Shown one piece after another: positions 28,287 to 40,429 of a stretch of DNA of 64,000 bases; the first letter of the stretch is position 1, and each line of letters opens with the position of its first letter. Below the pieces are notes generated by a model that was not told the origin of the DNA, made no database searches, and worked only from the letters and a program-made list of their open reading frames with translations. Origin of the DNA: Pseudomonas tensinigenes (lineage in GTDB: Bacteria; Pseudomonadota; Gammaproteobacteria; Pseudomonadales; Pseudomonadaceae); assembly GCF_014268445.2 (NCBI RefSeq), contig NZ_CP077089.1, positions 424,501 to 488,500 on the forward strand, read 5' to 3'. The position numbers and the translations under genes are program-made.

Positions 28287-29276
28287 ATGTCGATCGAAGT
28301 GCGTAACGTCAGCAAGAATTTCAATGCCTTCAAGGCGCTGGACAACATCAGCCTGGACATCCACAGCGGTGAGCTGGTCGCGCTGCTCGGCCCGTCGGGC
28401 TGCGGCAAGACCACGCTGCTGCGGATTATCGCCGGCCTGGAAACCCCGGATAACGGCAACATTGTCTTCCACGGCGAAGACGTCTCCGGCCACGATGTGC
28501 GTGATCGCAACGTCGGTTTCGTGTTTCAGCACTACGCGTTGTTCCGCCACATGACCGTATTCGACAACGTCGCCTTCGGCCTGCGCATGAAACCGAAGAA
28601 CCAGCGCCCGAGCGAAAGCCAGATCGCCACCAAGGTGCATGAACTGCTGAACATGGTGCAGCTGGATTGGTTGTCAGATCGTTATCCGGAGCAGTTGTCC
28701 GGCGGTCAGCGTCAGCGTATTGCTTTGGCCCGCGCACTGGCGGTGGAGCCTAAAGTGCTGCTGCTCGATGAGCCCTTCGGCGCCCTCGATGCCAAGGTGC
28801 GTAAGGAGCTGCGTCGCTGGCTCGCCCGCCTGCACGAAGATATCAACCTGACCTCGGTGTTCGTGACCCACGACCAGGAAGAGGCGATGGAGGTCGCTGA
28901 CCGTATCGTGGTGATGAACAAGGGTGTGATCGAGCAGATCGGCTCACCGGGCGACGTCTACGAAAACCCGGCCAGCGATTTCGTTTATCACTTCCTCGGC
29001 GACTCGAACCGCTTGCTGTTGAGCGACGACAACCACGTGCTGTTCCGCCCGCATGAGGTGTCTTTGTCCAAGCATGAGCTGGAAGATCACCATGCGGCTG
29101 AGGTGCGTGATATCCGGCCGTTGGGTGCGACCACGCGGGTGACGTTGAAGGTTGAGGGGCAGACGGATTTGATCGAGGCCGAAGTGGTGAAAGATCACGA
29201 CAGCCTGATCGGGTTGGCCAAGGGCGAAACGCTGTTCTTCAAACCCAAGGTCTGGCAGAAAGTCGCCAGCCTCTAA
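28287..29276 (+). CDS. cysA: Sulfate ABC transporter ATPase CysA
   Basis: A 329-residue ATP-binding protein driving sulfate/thiosulfate import. Walker [10 protein letters not shown] (residues 35-43), Q-loop [18 protein letters not shown] signature [15 protein letters not shown], Walker [13 protein letters not shown] and the H-loop [11 protein letters not shown] are all present; the C-terminal 90 residues are the regulatory TOBE-like domain (RPHEVSL). It is the last gene of the sbp-cysTWA unit, followed by a REP doublet rather than a classical terminator. Confidence 0.97.
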   Translation: MSIEVRNVSKNFNAFKALDNISLDIHSGELVALLGPSGCGKTTLLRIIAGLETPDNGNIVFHGEDVSGHDVRDRNVGFVFQHYALFRHMTVFDNVAFGLRMKPKNQRPSESQIATKVHELLNMVQLDWLSDRYPEQLSGGQRQRIALARALAVEPKVLLLDEPFGALDAKVRKELRRWLARLHEDINLTSVFVTHDQEEAMEVADRIVVMNKGVIEQIGSPGDVYENPASDFVYHFLGDSNRLLLSDDNHVLFRPHEVSLSKHELEDHHAAEVRDIRPLGATTRVTLKVEGQTDLIEAEVVKDHDSLIGLAKGETLFFKPKVWQKVASL

Positions 29277-29305
29277 AGTCAAAAGCTTCGTCGGATCGCC
29301 GCCCG

Positions 29306-29392
29306 GAGCAGGCTCGCTCCCACAGTGGATGAGTGTTGAGCACAAAATGTGTGAACAACCAAAATCCCTGTGGGAGCGAGCCTGCTCGCGAA
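29306..29392. repeat. REP doublet between cysA and the DUF962 gene
   Basis: GAGCAGGCTCGCTCCCAC and the complementary GTGGGAGCGAGCCTGCTCGC are inverted about 46 bp apart, between convergent genes. The left arm is slightly shortened. Confidence 0.85.
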
Positions 29393-29398
29393 TGCGGT

Positions 29399-29923
29399 CT
29401 AGACAGCCGCACGATTCGGATTGACTCGCACCACTCCCGCCCGCGCCTCGATCTGCTCTTTCAATTCATGCCGCATCCCAAGCATGAACGCCAACTCGGC
29501 CACGACAAACAACGGCCCGACAATCAGCCCCGACACGTCATCGACAAACGCCGGTTTGCGCCCTTCATAGTGATGCCCGACAAACTGGATCACCCAGCCG
29601 ACAACAAACATCGTCAGGCCGCTGCTCAGCCAGACCATGGTGCTCTGCTGCGCCAAAACATGCCCGGCCCAGACCGACAGGCCTATCAGTACCGTCATCA
29701 ACATCCCGAGCTTCATTTCCAGGCGCAGATAAAACCACGCCGAGGCCAAAGCCACGATAACCGCTGGAGATATCCACAACCCGCCCAGCGACCATTCCGG
29801 ACGCGACAACAACACCGCCACGGCCACCACAATCAGCGGAATGCCGATAAAGTGGCTGGCGATATTGCGCGGATCACGGTGGTAGGCGGCGTATTGACTG
29901 AGATGGTCGACGAGGCTTTTCAT
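29399..29923 (-). CDS. DUF962 / Mpo1-like membrane protein
   Basis: A 174-residue protein with four membrane helices. It begins MKSLVDHLSQYAAYHRDPRNIASHFIGIPLI, the hallmark of the DUF962/Mpo1 family (H-R-x-x-x-N-x-x-x-H-x-x-G metal-binding pattern), and has a second conserved segment WVIQFVGHHYEGRKPAFVDD. The yeast member Mpo1 is an iron-dependent 2-hydroxy-fatty-acid dioxygenase; whether the bacterial proteins share the activity is not settled. The start is fixed by a strong GGAGGAAC site. It is divergent from the Crp/Fnr gene. Confidence 0.88.
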   Translation of the reverse strand: MKSLVDHLSQYAAYHRDPRNIASHFIGIPLIVVAVAVLLSRPEWSLGGLWISPAVIVALASAWFYLRLEMKLGMLMTVLIGLSVWAGHVLAQQSTMVWLSSGLTMFVVGWVIQFVGHHYEGRKPAFVDDVSGLIVGPLFVVAELAFMLGMRHELKEQIEARAGVVRVNPNRAAV

Positions 29924-30007
29924 TGTTGTTCCTCCGGTAGGGTTGATCGCATCATCCCTCGGGATCAGGGTTCGCTCTGTCAGGCAGGCGACAATCCAGG
30001 AGTGTTT

Positions 30008-30685
30008 ATGCAAATTCGTTCGCGATTGATGAGCGGCCAGTGGTTTAGTCATCTGCCGGTGTCCTTTCAGGATAGTCTGCTGGCGGCGGCCCGGGAGCGG
30101 CGGCTGACGACAGGGCAGCGCTTGTTTCAGCGTGGTGATGCGCCGTGCGGCTTGTACGCGGTGCTCGATGGCGCCGTGCGCATCGGGGCGGTGAGTGAGC
30201 AGGGTAAGGAGGCGCTGTTGAGTCTGGTCGAGGCGCCGCACTGGTTCGGCGAAATCTGCCTGTTCGATGGCCAGCCGCGAACCCATGACGCTTATGCGGT
30301 CGGGCCGTGCACGCTGCTCAATATCCCGCAGGCACCGTTACTGAAGCTACTTGATGAAAATCCAGTGTACTGGCGACATCTGGCGTTGCTGATGAGCCAC
30401 AAACTGCGCCTGGCCTTTATCAATCTGGAACAACTGAGCCTGCTGCCAGCGCCGGCGCGTCTGGCTCATCGCTTGCTGATGATTGCCGAAGGCTACGGCG
30501 AACTCGACGCGCCACGTCGCGTGCTGCAATTGCCTCAGGAGCAGTTGGCGTCGATGCTGTCGCTGTCGCGGCAGACCACTAACCAGATTCTCAAGGATTT
30601 GCAGGGGCAGGGGATTATCGGGCTTGGGTATGGCGAGATCGAGATCTTTGATGCCGTGCGATTGCGCGCCCTGGCCACGATCTAG
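30008..30685 (+). CDS. Crp/Fnr-family transcriptional regulator
   Basis: A 225-residue regulator: cyclic-nucleotide-binding-like sensor domain (about residues 15-130, with QRLFQRGDAPCGLYAVLDGAVRIG and GEICLFDGQPRTHDAYA) and a C-terminal winged helix (QLPQEQLASMLSLSRQTTNQILKDLQGQGII). No Cys cluster for an iron-sulfur centre is visible, so it is not an FNR-type oxygen sensor; ligand and targets are unknown. Its start, ATG 30008, follows CCAGGAG. It is divergent from the DUF962 gene, 84 bp between starts, which may be its target. Confidence 0.88.
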   Translation: MQIRSRLMSGQWFSHLPVSFQDSLLAAARERRLTTGQRLFQRGDAPCGLYAVLDGAVRIGAVSEQGKEALLSLVEAPHWFGEICLFDGQPRTHDAYAVGPCTLLNIPQAPLLKLLDENPVYWRHLALLMSHKLRLAFINLEQLSLLPAPARLAHRLLMIAEGYGELDAPRRVLQLPQEQLASMLSLSRQTTNQILKDLQGQGIIGLGYGEIEIFDAVRLRALATI

Positions 30686-30703
30686 GATCCAACGCCGAAC
30701 CAT

Positions 30704-30792
30704 TGTAGGAGTGAGCCTGCTCGCGATAGCAATCTATCAGTTGATCAATCTGTGACTGACAGATTGCTATCGCGAGCAGGCTCACTCCTACA
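30704..30792. repeat. REP doublet, GTAGGAGTGAGCCTGCTCGCGATAGC type
   Basis: Inverted arms of about 31 bp (TGTAGGAGTGAGCCTGCTCG... and complement) between convergent genes; same subtype as 1456-1520. Confidence 0.9.
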
Positions 30793-30810
30793 GGGGGATT
30801 TGTGTAGGGC

Positions 30811-31221
30811 TCAGGAACCGCGATAGGTCGAGAAACCATACGGGCTGAGCAGCAGCGGGATGTGGTAATGCTGATCGGTCTGCTTCACTTCAAAAATCAC
30901 CGGAATCTCCGGGAAGAACGTGTCGTGCTTGACCTTCTTGAAGTACTCGCCAGTCTTGAACACCACGCGGTATTCGCCCGCCTCAAAAGGTTGCTTGGCC
31001 GGGAACAGCTCGGCAATCCGCCCTTGCTCATTGGTCGTGCCCTGCGCCAACGGCTGCCAGTTCTGGCCGACGTGTTTTTCCAGGGTCACGTTAATGCCCG
31101 GCGACGGCAGGCCATTTTCCAGATTGAGCACGTGCACGCTCAATGGGTTGCCGGCGGCCAGGGCCAGGCTCGTAAAAGCGCTCAGGCCGAGCGCGGCAAG
31201 GGTCATGCGCATAGTCGTCAT
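30811..31221 (-). CDS. uraH: Periplasmic 5-hydroxyisourate hydrolase (transthyretin-like)
   Basis: A 136-residue protein with a signal peptide (about 1-22, ending LALAAG) and a transthyretin-related domain: NPLSVHVLNLENGLPSPGI at its start and the family-defining C-terminus YHIPLLLSPYGFSTYRGS. It hydrolyses 5-hydroxyisourate to OHCU in urate degradation; secreted forms like E. coli HiuH exist. The start has AAGGAG 8 bases upstream. It follows the GlcG/HbpS-like gene by 12 bp, so both are one operon divergent from a two-component system. No other uricolytic gene is nearby, hinting at a stress role rather than purine catabolism. Confidence 0.92.
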   Translation of the reverse strand: MTTMRMTLAALGLSAFTSLALAAGNPLSVHVLNLENGLPSPGINVTLEKHVGQNWQPLAQGTTNEQGRIAELFPAKQPFEAGEYRVVFKTGEYFKKVKHDTFFPEIPVIFEVKQTDQHYHIPLLLSPYGFSTYRGS

Positions 31222-31233
31222 GAGTGAAACTCC

Positions 31234-31719
31234 TTATTGGGAACGGGTTATGGCCAGACCGGTTTTCCCGGCAGCCTTGATCGCACAGTTTTCGTCTTGC
31301 TCGCCGCCGCCGGAACCGGCCACGCCCATCGCGCCGACCAGCTCATCAGCGGCGAACAACGGAATCCCGCCGCCAAGCAACAGCAACTCATCGAGGGTGT
31401 TGAGGTTGGCGGTTTCCGGATTGCTGCGAGCACGTTCGGCGAACAACCGGGTGGCGGTTTTGGTCGACAGCGCGGTGTACGCCTTGCGCTGGCTGGCGGC
31501 GGTGTTGTGCGGGCCGACGCCATCGCCGCGCAGGGTCACTAGCAGATTGCCGCCCCGATCAAGCACCGACACCGTGCCGGTGCAGTTGGCCATTGCCGTG
31601 TCGGCGAGCAGCCGTGCAGTTTTCAGGTCGAGATCAGCGTGACGCGGCAGCTCAGGACTGGCGACAGCGACGCCACTGAGGCCGATCATCAGGCTTGCAA
31701 CGAAGTATTTGACGGTCAT
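31234..31719 (-). CDS. Secreted GlcG/HbpS-family (DUF336) protein
   Basis: A 161-residue protein with a signal peptide (to about residue 20, VAVAS) and a GlcG/HbpS domain: TVSVLDRGGNLLVTLRGDG, the ASQRKAYTAL helix and GGGIPLFAADELVGAMGVAGSGGGEQDENCA. Some members (Streptomyces HbpS) bind haem extracellularly and tune a two-component sensor kinase under redox stress. It is the first gene of an operon with hydroxyisourate hydrolase and divergent from such a kinase pair, which fits an accessory sensor role; that is inference from family and position. Confidence 0.88.
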   Translation of the reverse strand: MTVKYFVASLMIGLSGVAVASPELPRHADLDLKTARLLADTAMANCTGTVSVLDRGGNLLVTLRGDGVGPHNTAASQRKAYTALSTKTATRLFAERARSNPETANLNTLDELLLLGGGIPLFAADELVGAMGVAGSGGGEQDENCAIKAAGKTGLAITRSQ

Positions 31720-31785
31720 GGGCAGGCTCCAAAAGCTGAGGTCGCCACCTTAATCGCCGGTCTTCGTCAGAACCTCGTCAGTCTG

Positions 31786-31801
31786 ATTACAAGTTTGTAA
31801 T
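31786..31801. promoter_or_regulatory. Perfect palindrome ATTACAA-GT-TTGTAAT, probable response-regulator box
   Basis: A 16-bp region of 7-bp perfect arms with a 2-bp centre, in the 135-bp divergent promoter between the HbpS-like gene (starts 31719) and the response regulator gene (starts 31855). The form ATTACAAnnTTGTAAT is that of the box I recall for the E. coli HprR/CusR regulators. One site could control both transcripts. Confidence 0.7.
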
Positions 31802-31854
31802 GGGCAACGCCGCCGAAGGCGCCTAGCCTGTGTGTCTATCAATCGAGGTGTGCC

Positions 31855-32535
31855 ATGCGTTTGCTGGTCGTAGAAGATGAAGCCAAAACCGCGAATTTCC
31901 TCGCCAAGGGCCTGGGCGAGTCGGGTTTTGCCGTGGACGTGGCGCTCAATGGCCTCGATGGGCGCTACTTTATCGAGCAACAGGAATATGACCTGATCAT
32001 CCTCGACGTGATGCTCCCCGGCCTCAATGGCTGGCAATTGCTGCAGCTGATCCGCCAGCGCGGCGCCACGCCGGTGTTGTTCCTGACCGCCAAGGACGCC
32101 ATTGAAGACCGCGTGCGCGGGCTCGAACTGGGCGCCGACGATTACTTGCTCAAACCCTTCGCCTTCGCCGAATTGCTCGCGCGGGTACGCACGTTGCTGC
32201 GGCGCGGGCCGATGCGCGAAGCCGAGTCGTACACCATCGCCGATCTGGAAATCGACGTACTGCGCCGTCGTGTCAGCCGTGGTGGCCAGCGCATCGCCCT
32301 GACCAACAAGGAGTTCGCGTTGCTGCAATTGCTCGCCAGTCGCCAGGGCGAAGTGCTGTCGCGCACGCTGATCGCCTCGCAGGTGTGGAACCTGAATTTC
32401 GACAGCGACACCAACATGGTCGAGGTTGCAGTGCGCCGTTTGCGCTCCAAGGTCGATGATCCCTACATGCCGAAGCTGATCCACACCGTGCGCGGTGTCG
32501 GTTATCAACTGGAAGCCCCTGACGATGCGCTCTAG
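31855..32535 (+). CDS. OmpR-family response regulator, HprR/CusR/CopR-like
   Basis: A 226-residue two-component regulator: receiver (acidic DE at 8-9 in VVEDEAK, phospho-acceptor Asp in [13 protein letters not shown] at about residue 51, conserved Lys in LLKPF) and an OmpR-type winged helix ([30 protein letters not shown], then [17 protein letters not shown]). The sequence is nearest by eye to the heavy-metal/oxidative-stress group (CopR, CusR, HprR). It overlaps the kinase gene by 11 bp and is divergent from the secreted hydroxyisourate hydrolase operon. Confidence 0.93.
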   Translation: MRLLVVEDEAKTANFLAKGLGESGFAVDVALNGLDGRYFIEQQEYDLIILDVMLPGLNGWQLLQLIRQRGATPVLFLTAKDAIEDRVRGLELGADDYLLKPFAFAELLARVRTLLRRGPMREAESYTIADLEIDVLRRRVSRGGQRIALTNKEFALLQLLASRQGEVLSRTLIASQVWNLNFDSDTNMVEVAVRRLRSKVDDPYMPKLIHTVRGVGYQLEAPDDAL

Positions 32536-33910
32536 GTCGATCGCCTGGCGTCTGGCGCTGGCGTTCGCATTGGTCTGCGCCTTGGTGTTGAGTGCTATCG
32601 GCGTATTTCTCTACCGCTCGCTGGCCTCGGAAATCGCCTGGCGCGATGACCTCGCGTTGCTCGGTCGACTGGAGCAGGTGCGCGCCTTGCTCGCCGACAG
32701 CGATAGCTTGGGCGCCTTGCAGGCACGGCCGCGGCTCTATCAGAACATGCTCGGCAATCTCGACAGCCTGCTACTGGTGCGCCGTGCCGATGGCTCCAGT
32801 GTGATCGCTATCAACCCGCGTCAGCGCGATCTGCCAACCCTCAACGCGATCCCCCGCGAGCAAACGCCGCAGCGCCGCGACGTGCTGACGTGGCAAGCGT
32901 CGGACGGTGCTGCGCTAGCGCTGTTGTCCGGCGAAGCGCAAGGTCCTAACGGTGAGCCGCTGACCGTCATCGCCGGCAAGGTACTGAGTGAACGCGAACA
33001 GATGCTCGCCAGTTACCGGTTACGCCTTTATCTGGCAGTTGGCCTCGGTGCATTGCTCGCCTTTGCCCTGGGCTTGCTGTTGCTGCGCCGTGGCCTACGA
33101 CCGTTAAGGCAGTTGAGCGAAGCGGTGCGCGGCATCGATCTGCGCAGCCTCGATCAACGGTTGCCCGCCCATGGCACGCCCGCTGAACTGCTTGAACCGG
33201 TACAGGCGCTCAACGGCATGCTCGCGCGGCTGGACGACAGCGTGCAGCGTCTCTCGCAGTTTTCCGCCGACCTCGCCCATGAAATCCGCACGCCATTGCA
33301 TACCTTGCTGGCGAGCAATGGGCAGGCGCTGAATCATCCGCGCAGCACCGAGGAGTATCAGGAAGTGCTGGCCTCGAACATGGAAGAGTTCGAACGGCTC
33401 AAACGCATGGCGGAGAACTTGATGTTTCTTGCCCGCGCGGAGCAGGCCGAGAGGGCGCTTAATCTGCAAACGCTGGATTTGCACAGCGTTGGCAGTGAAC
33501 TGTGCGATTACTTTGAAGCCTTGGCGGATGACCGCGATCTGCGGCTGGACAATCAACTGCACGGCGAGTTGCTCGCCGATCAGCAGTTGCTGCAACGGGC
33601 GCTTGGCAACTTGCTGGCGAATGCCGTGCGCCACGCTGACTCCGGAACCGTGATCAGCCTGCGTCGCCGCGATGAGGCGGGTTGGTGCTGGTTGCAGGTG
33701 CACAACCATGGCCCGGCCATTGCGCCGGAGCATCTGGGCAAACTGTTCGACCGTTTCTACCGTGTCGATCCTTCACGGGCGGAGCCGGGGGATTCGGGAG
33801 GACTGGGGTTGGCGATTGTGCAGTCGATCATGCTGTTGCATGGCGGGCGGGTGCGGGTGGACAGTGATGCGGCGGGTACGGTGTTTGAGCTGGGTTTTGC
33901 GTTGAATTAA
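32525..33910 (+). CDS. Heavy-metal-type sensor histidine kinase
   Basis: A 461-residue membrane kinase: TM1 about 10-30, a periplasmic sensor of about 135 residues, TM2 about 168-188, HAMP ([23 protein letters not shown]), the phospho-acceptor H252 in [14 protein letters not shown] and ATPase motifs (N-box [12 protein letters not shown]1 and F boxes, [14 protein letters not shown]). The HAMP sequence pattern is that of the CusS/CopS/HprS family. I chose ATG 32525 (overlapping the regulator's end) over an earlier ATG that would add 10 residues from inside the upstream gene. Its periplasmic stimulus may involve the secreted HbpS-like protein. Confidence 0.93.
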   Translation: MRSRSIAWRLALAFALVCALVLSAIGVFLYRSLASEIAWRDDLALLGRLEQVRALLADSDSLGALQARPRLYQNMLGNLDSLLLVRRADGSSVIAINPRQRDLPTLNAIPREQTPQRRDVLTWQASDGAALALLSGEAQGPNGEPLTVIAGKVLSEREQMLASYRLRLYLAVGLGALLAFALGLLLLRRGLRPLRQLSEAVRGIDLRSLDQRLPAHGTPAELLEPVQALNGMLARLDDSVQRLSQFSADLAHEIRTPLHTLLASNGQALNHPRSTEEYQEVLASNMEEFERLKRMAENLMFLARAEQAERALNLQTLDLHSVGSELCDYFEALADDRDLRLDNQLHGELLADQQLLQRALGNLLANAVRHADSGTVISLRRRDEAGWCWLQVHNHGPAIAPEHLGKLFDRFYRVDPSRAEPGDSGGLGLAIVQSIMLLHGGRVRVDSDAAGTVFELGFALN

Positions 33911-33918
33911 AGGGCCCC

Positions 33919-33984
33919 TTCGCGAGCAGGCTCGCTCCCACATTTGGAATGCGTTTCCCCTGTGGGAGCGAGCCTGCTCGCGAA
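33919..33984. repeat. REP doublet between kinase and AraC genes
   Basis: TTCGCGAGCAGGCTCGCTCC and its complement inverted with a 20-bp loop; compact copy of the common subtype, between convergent genes. Confidence 0.9.
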
Positions 33985-34018
33985 GGCGCCGGATCTGACG
34001 ACCCAGCGTTGGGATCAA

Positions 34019-35023
34019 TCAGCGCAACCCATCACGAAACTGCCCCGGCGTCAGCCCCGTCCAGCGCTTGAACGCGCGGCTGAAGCTGCTGGTATCGGCA
34101 AACCCGAGCAAATAACTCACCTCACTCAATGAGCACTGCGGATCGCGCAGGTGCAGCAGCGCCAGATTTTCGCGGCTCTCATTGAGCAATGTGTCGAAGC
34201 GACAACCCTCATCCGCCAGATGCCTTTGCAGGCTGCGCAAACTCAGGTGCAACGCCTGAGCAATGCGTTCTGCACTCGGCTCACCTTCCGGCAATTGTTC
34301 TTCAATCGCATCGCGCACCTTGCGCTCCCAAGTCAGCGGCTGGAGCTGGGCCATGGTGCGTTTGAGCACCGCTTCATTGTGTTCGGCGAGTTCCGGGTTG
34401 GCGTCGTCGAGGTGGCTGTCGAAGTCGGCGAGGGCGAACTCCAGGCGATCCTCCGTACAACCGAAATGCACTGGCGCGCGAAAGACTTTGTGCCATTGGT
34501 GCGCATCGCTCGGCTCCGGGCGGCGCAGGTAAACCGCCAGCGGTGCGTAGTCGCGGCCGAGGCGATTGCGGCAGGTGCGCACGTAGATCGCGGTAAACGC
34601 ATCGATGGCTTCGAAGGCTGGTGCCGGATTGCCTGACGGAATTTTCAGACGGAATTGGTAGCGGTCGTCGCCACGATTCAGCTCCAGTTCCAGCGCATCG
34701 CTGACCACCGGGTGATAGCGCACGATGCGCTCGAACACCTCGCGCAGACTGCCACTGGCGACCAGCGCATAACCGAGGGCATGAAAGGTGGTCGGGCTGA
34801 CGAAGCGCGACACGCGCAGACCAAGCGCCGGGTCGCCGCTGACCTGCACGGCGATTTCCCACAGGCGCGTAGTGCCGGACAGCGGATAGCGCGCGTTGGG
34901 GTCGTCCATCAAATTCGGGTCGAGCCCGGCCTGTTGGCACAAGGCAATGCTGTCCAGCCCCAGCGCATCGAGTTGTTTGCGCAAGGCACGGGTCCAGCTG
35001 GCGAGGGAGGTCGGTTCCTTCAT
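34019..35023 (-). CDS. AraC-family transcriptional regulator
   Basis: A 334-residue regulator of the group with an arabinose-binding-like (AraC_binding_2/OruR-type) N-terminal domain (MDDPNARYPLSGTTRLWEIAVQVSGDPALGLRVS) and a C-terminal double helix-turn-helix (IAQALHLSLRSLQRHLADEG and LSEVSYLLGFADTSSFSRAFKRWTG). It starts 100 bp from the divergent desaturase gene at 35124, so it probably controls it, perhaps in response to a fatty acid; the ligand is unknown. Confidence 0.9.
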   Translation of the reverse strand: MKEPTSLASWTRALRKQLDALGLDSIALCQQAGLDPNLMDDPNARYPLSGTTRLWEIAVQVSGDPALGLRVSRFVSPTTFHALGYALVASGSLREVFERIVRYHPVVSDALELELNRGDDRYQFRLKIPSGNPAPAFEAIDAFTAIYVRTCRNRLGRDYAPLAVYLRRPEPSDAHQWHKVFRAPVHFGCTEDRLEFALADFDSHLDDANPELAEHNEAVLKRTMAQLQPLTWERKVRDAIEEQLPEGEPSAERIAQALHLSLRSLQRHLADEGCRFDTLLNESRENLALLHLRDPQCSLSEVSYLLGFADTSSFSRAFKRWTGLTPGQFRDGLR

Positions 35024-35123
35024 GCTGATTGGCGCTTCCGGTCAACAGGTTGGCGTTCTCGGCTACCGCAATTGAAGCCTTGGCGAGGCACGATGCGAAC
35101 ATCATAAACCCGAGGATGGAAGC

Positions 35124-36194
35124 ATGGACGGTACTTCTGCAAGTCCCCAGCGACACAATGCGGCCCAGCGATCAGCGCATATTCGCGAAGTGGTGCTGGC
35201 CAAAGGCGTCGAACTGCGCGAGCGCTACCCGATTCTCAAGCATCAGGATGCGCTGGGGGCGGGGATTCTGGCCTTTGCCCTGATCGGGATGATTGGCTCG
35301 GCAGCGCTGTACATCAGCGGCTACATGGCGTGGTGGGTGTGCCTGTTGCTCAACGCGTTTTTTGCTTCGCTGACCCATGAGCTGGAACACGATCTGATCC
35401 ACAGCATGTACTTCCGCAAGCAGCGTGTGCCGCACAATTTGATGATGGGCCTGGTCTGGCTGGCGCGGCCGAGCACGATCAACCCGTGGATTCGCCGGCA
35501 TCTGCACCTCAATCACCACAAGGTCTCCGGCACTGAAACCGACATGGAAGAACGTGCGATCACCAACGGCGAGCCGTGGGGCTTCGCGCGCTTGCTGATG
35601 GTTGGCGACAACGTCATGTCAGCGTTCATCCGCATGCTGCGGGCCAAGACCTGGGCGCACAAGTTCAGCATCATCAAGCGCACGTTGAAGGTCTACGCGC
35701 CGCTGGCGCTGGTGCATTGGGGCGCGTGGTATGTGTTTCTCGGTTTTCACGCGGCCAATGGCATCGCCTATCTGCTGGGCGCGCCGATCGAATGGTCAGC
35801 GACCACATTGTCGGTGATGCAGGTGATCGATATCGCTGCTGTGGTGATTATCGGCCCGAACGTGTTGCGCACGTTTTGCCTGCACTTCATCAGCTCGAAC
35901 ATGCATTACTACGGCGACGTCGAACTGGGCAATGTGCTGCAGCAGTGTCAGGTGCTCAACCCTTGGTGGCTGTGGCCGCTGCAGGCGTTTTGCTTCAACT
36001 TTGGCAGCAGTCACGGGATCCATCATTTTGTGGTGAAGGAGCCGTTTTACATCCGCCAGATGACCGTGCCGGTGGCGCATAAGGTGATGCGTGAGATGGG
36101 GGTGCGGTTTAATGATTTTGGGACGTTCGGGCGGGCGAACCGGTTTGTTCGTCGGGATGAAGTTGCGGTGTCTGGGGAGGCGGTGGAGGCCTGA
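35124..36194 (+). CDS. Membrane fatty-acid desaturase
   Basis: A 356-residue membrane desaturase with the three histidine motifs HELEHD (residues 85-90), HLHLNHH (126-132) and HGIHH near residue 296, and four to five membrane helices. This histidine-box pattern differs from that of DesA at 21575-22759, so it belongs to another desaturase/hydroxylase subgroup. It may act on acyl chains or a related lipid, inserting a double bond or hydroxyl. It is divergent from an AraC regulator that is the obvious control candidate. A large repeat follows the stop. Confidence 0.88.
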   Translation: MDGTSASPQRHNAAQRSAHIREVVLAKGVELRERYPILKHQDALGAGILAFALIGMIGSAALYISGYMAWWVCLLLNAFFASLTHELEHDLIHSMYFRKQRVPHNLMMGLVWLARPSTINPWIRRHLHLNHHKVSGTETDMEERAITNGEPWGFARLLMVGDNVMSAFIRMLRAKTWAHKFSIIKRTLKVYAPLALVHWGAWYVFLGFHAANGIAYLLGAPIEWSATTLSVMQVIDIAAVVIIGPNVLRTFCLHFISSNMHYYGDVELGNVLQQCQVLNPWWLWPLQAFCFNFGSSHGIHHFVVKEPFYIRQMTVPVAHKVMREMGVRFNDFGTFGRANRFVRRDEVAVSGEAVEA

Positions 36195-36200
36195 CAAGCG

Positions 36201-36379
36201 GCCCTCACCCTAACCCTCTCCCGGAGGGAGAGGGGACTGATTGGGGGATATTGGGGAAGTACGCCGACCTGAATGTTTTTCATCGAACCCATAATCGACC
36301 CAATTTTTCAGGTCGATGTATAGCGAAAGACACCTCGGTCAGCTCCCTCTCCCTCTGGGAGAGGGCTGGGGTGAGGGGC
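36201..36379. repeat. Large inverted repeat element, CCCTCACCC...GGGTGAGGG family (one unit)
   Basis: About 180 bp, beginning CCCTCACCCTAACCCTCTCC and ending with the complementary GGAGAGGGCTGGGGTGAGGG. Between the ends are GGGGACTGATTGGGGGA, TACGCCGACCTGAA, CCATAATCGAC and TTCAGGTCGATG. Same family at 43982-44161, 54174-54330, 57081-58910 (split by an insertion sequence) and 62286-62592. No coding potential. Confidence 0.85.
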
Positions 36380-36393
36380 TTTTGATCTTCCCC

Positions 36394-38830
<2,437 letters not shown>

Positions 38831-38834
<4 letters not shown>

Positions 38835-40429
38835 GCGTGTCTCCAGCGGGTCGCGCGAATTTCCAGGCGTTGGCCAATGAGGTTGAGCAGGGCGCCGGTG
38901 AGACCGACGAAAAGCATGCCGGCCATGATCAGATCCATGCGCAACAACTGTTGTGCGCCGATCATCTGGCTGCCGATGCCGCCATTGGACGGCATGAAAT
39001 ATTCCGCACCGATGGTGCCGAGCCAGGCGTAGATCAGGCTCAGTCTGAGGCCTGCGAAAATCCCCGGCGCGGCGCCCGGCAATACCAATCGGCGCAGACG
39101 TTGGCCAAGGCTCAGGCGCAACACTTGTGCGGCTTCATTGAGTTGTGGCGAGAGGTTGGCGACGCTGCGTTGCGTGGCGATAAACAGCGGAAAGAATGCA
39201 GCAAGGGCGACGAACACCCACTTGGCCAGTTCGCCGAGACCGAACCAGGCAGTGAGCAGCGGCACCCAGGCGAAAATTGCAATTTGGCGGATAGCCGCGA
39301 GGGTCGGACCGAGCAGGCGTTCGCTGGTGCGGGACAGCCCGAGCAACAGGCCGAGGGCGAAACCGAGTCCGCCGCCCAACAGCAAACCGCCGAGGGTGCG
39401 ACCGAGGCTGAGCGCCATGCCGCTGATCAACGTGCCATCAAGCAGACCGTCCCATGCCGTGTTCAAAACGGCCAGCGGGCTGACCAGAATGTTGGCATCG
39501 ACCCACTGCAGTTCGTTCGCCAGTTGCCATAACGCCAGGAAGCCCAGCGGCAGCAGCCACGGCTGCAGACGTTGCCAGCCTGCATAACGCGGGCCGCGGC
39601 GAATTTCAGCAGTGGCCGGGTGCGGCCAGTGCACCAGTTTCTTGTCCAGCAGGCCGATACCGCGATCCATCGCCACACCGATCAAACCGATCACCACGAT
39701 GCAGACGAACACGATGTCGAGCATGAACAACTGCCGCGCCCAGACCATCAGGTAACCGATGCCTTCGCTGGAGGCCAGCAGCTCGACTGCCAGCAATGAG
39801 GTCCACCCTGCGGCCAGTGCCAGACGCACGCCAGCCATGAACGCGGGGAGGGCGGCGGGCAACACCAGGCGACGGATCAGCAGGGGTGGCGGCAAACGTA
39901 AAACAGCGGCGGCTTCGCGCAGTTTTGGTTGTGCATCTCTCACGCCGACCAGTGTGTGCAAGGTCACCGGCACCACGATCGCTTTGATCAGCACCACCAG
40001 TTTCAGCACCTCGCCGATGCCGAAAAACACCATGAACAGTGGAATCCACGCCAGCGTCGGCACCTGCGACAGACCGGCGAAGGTCGGGAAGACCAAACGC
40101 TCCAGACGGCGACTGAAACCCAGTGCTGCACCGAGCACCGCTCCCGCTGTAATCCCCGCGAGCAAGCCCCAGAACAAGCGTTGCAGGCTGATCCACAGGT
40201 GGCTCCACAACTCGCCTTGCGCCAGCTCGACGGCGCTGTTCCACACCAATGAGGGCGCGGGCAAGATCTGTTCGCTCATCCACTCATTACGCGCGGCCAG
40301 CCACCACAGCGCGAACAGGCTGAGCGGCAGGAGCCATGGCAACAGGCGTTGGTTCAGGCTTGGCCAGATGCGGCGGCTTTTCAGCGGCGGCGCGGGAAGT
40401 GGGAGACTGAGCAAGGATTGGCGGGCCAT
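38831..40429 (-). CDS. atsB: AtsB, double-length sulfate-ester ABC permease
   Basis: A 532-residue permease that is roughly twice the usual length: two tandem binding-protein-dependent permease domains (about residues 30-270 and 285-530), each with its own EAA-type loop (REAAAVLRLPPPLLIRRLVLPAALP and NEAAQVLRLSLGQRLRRLVLPGAAP). A single polypeptide thus replaces the usual homodimer, as described for AtsB of Pseudomonas. It works with AtsC and the divergently encoded AtsR. Upstream lies a 395-bp region shared with atsR. Confidence 0.93.
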
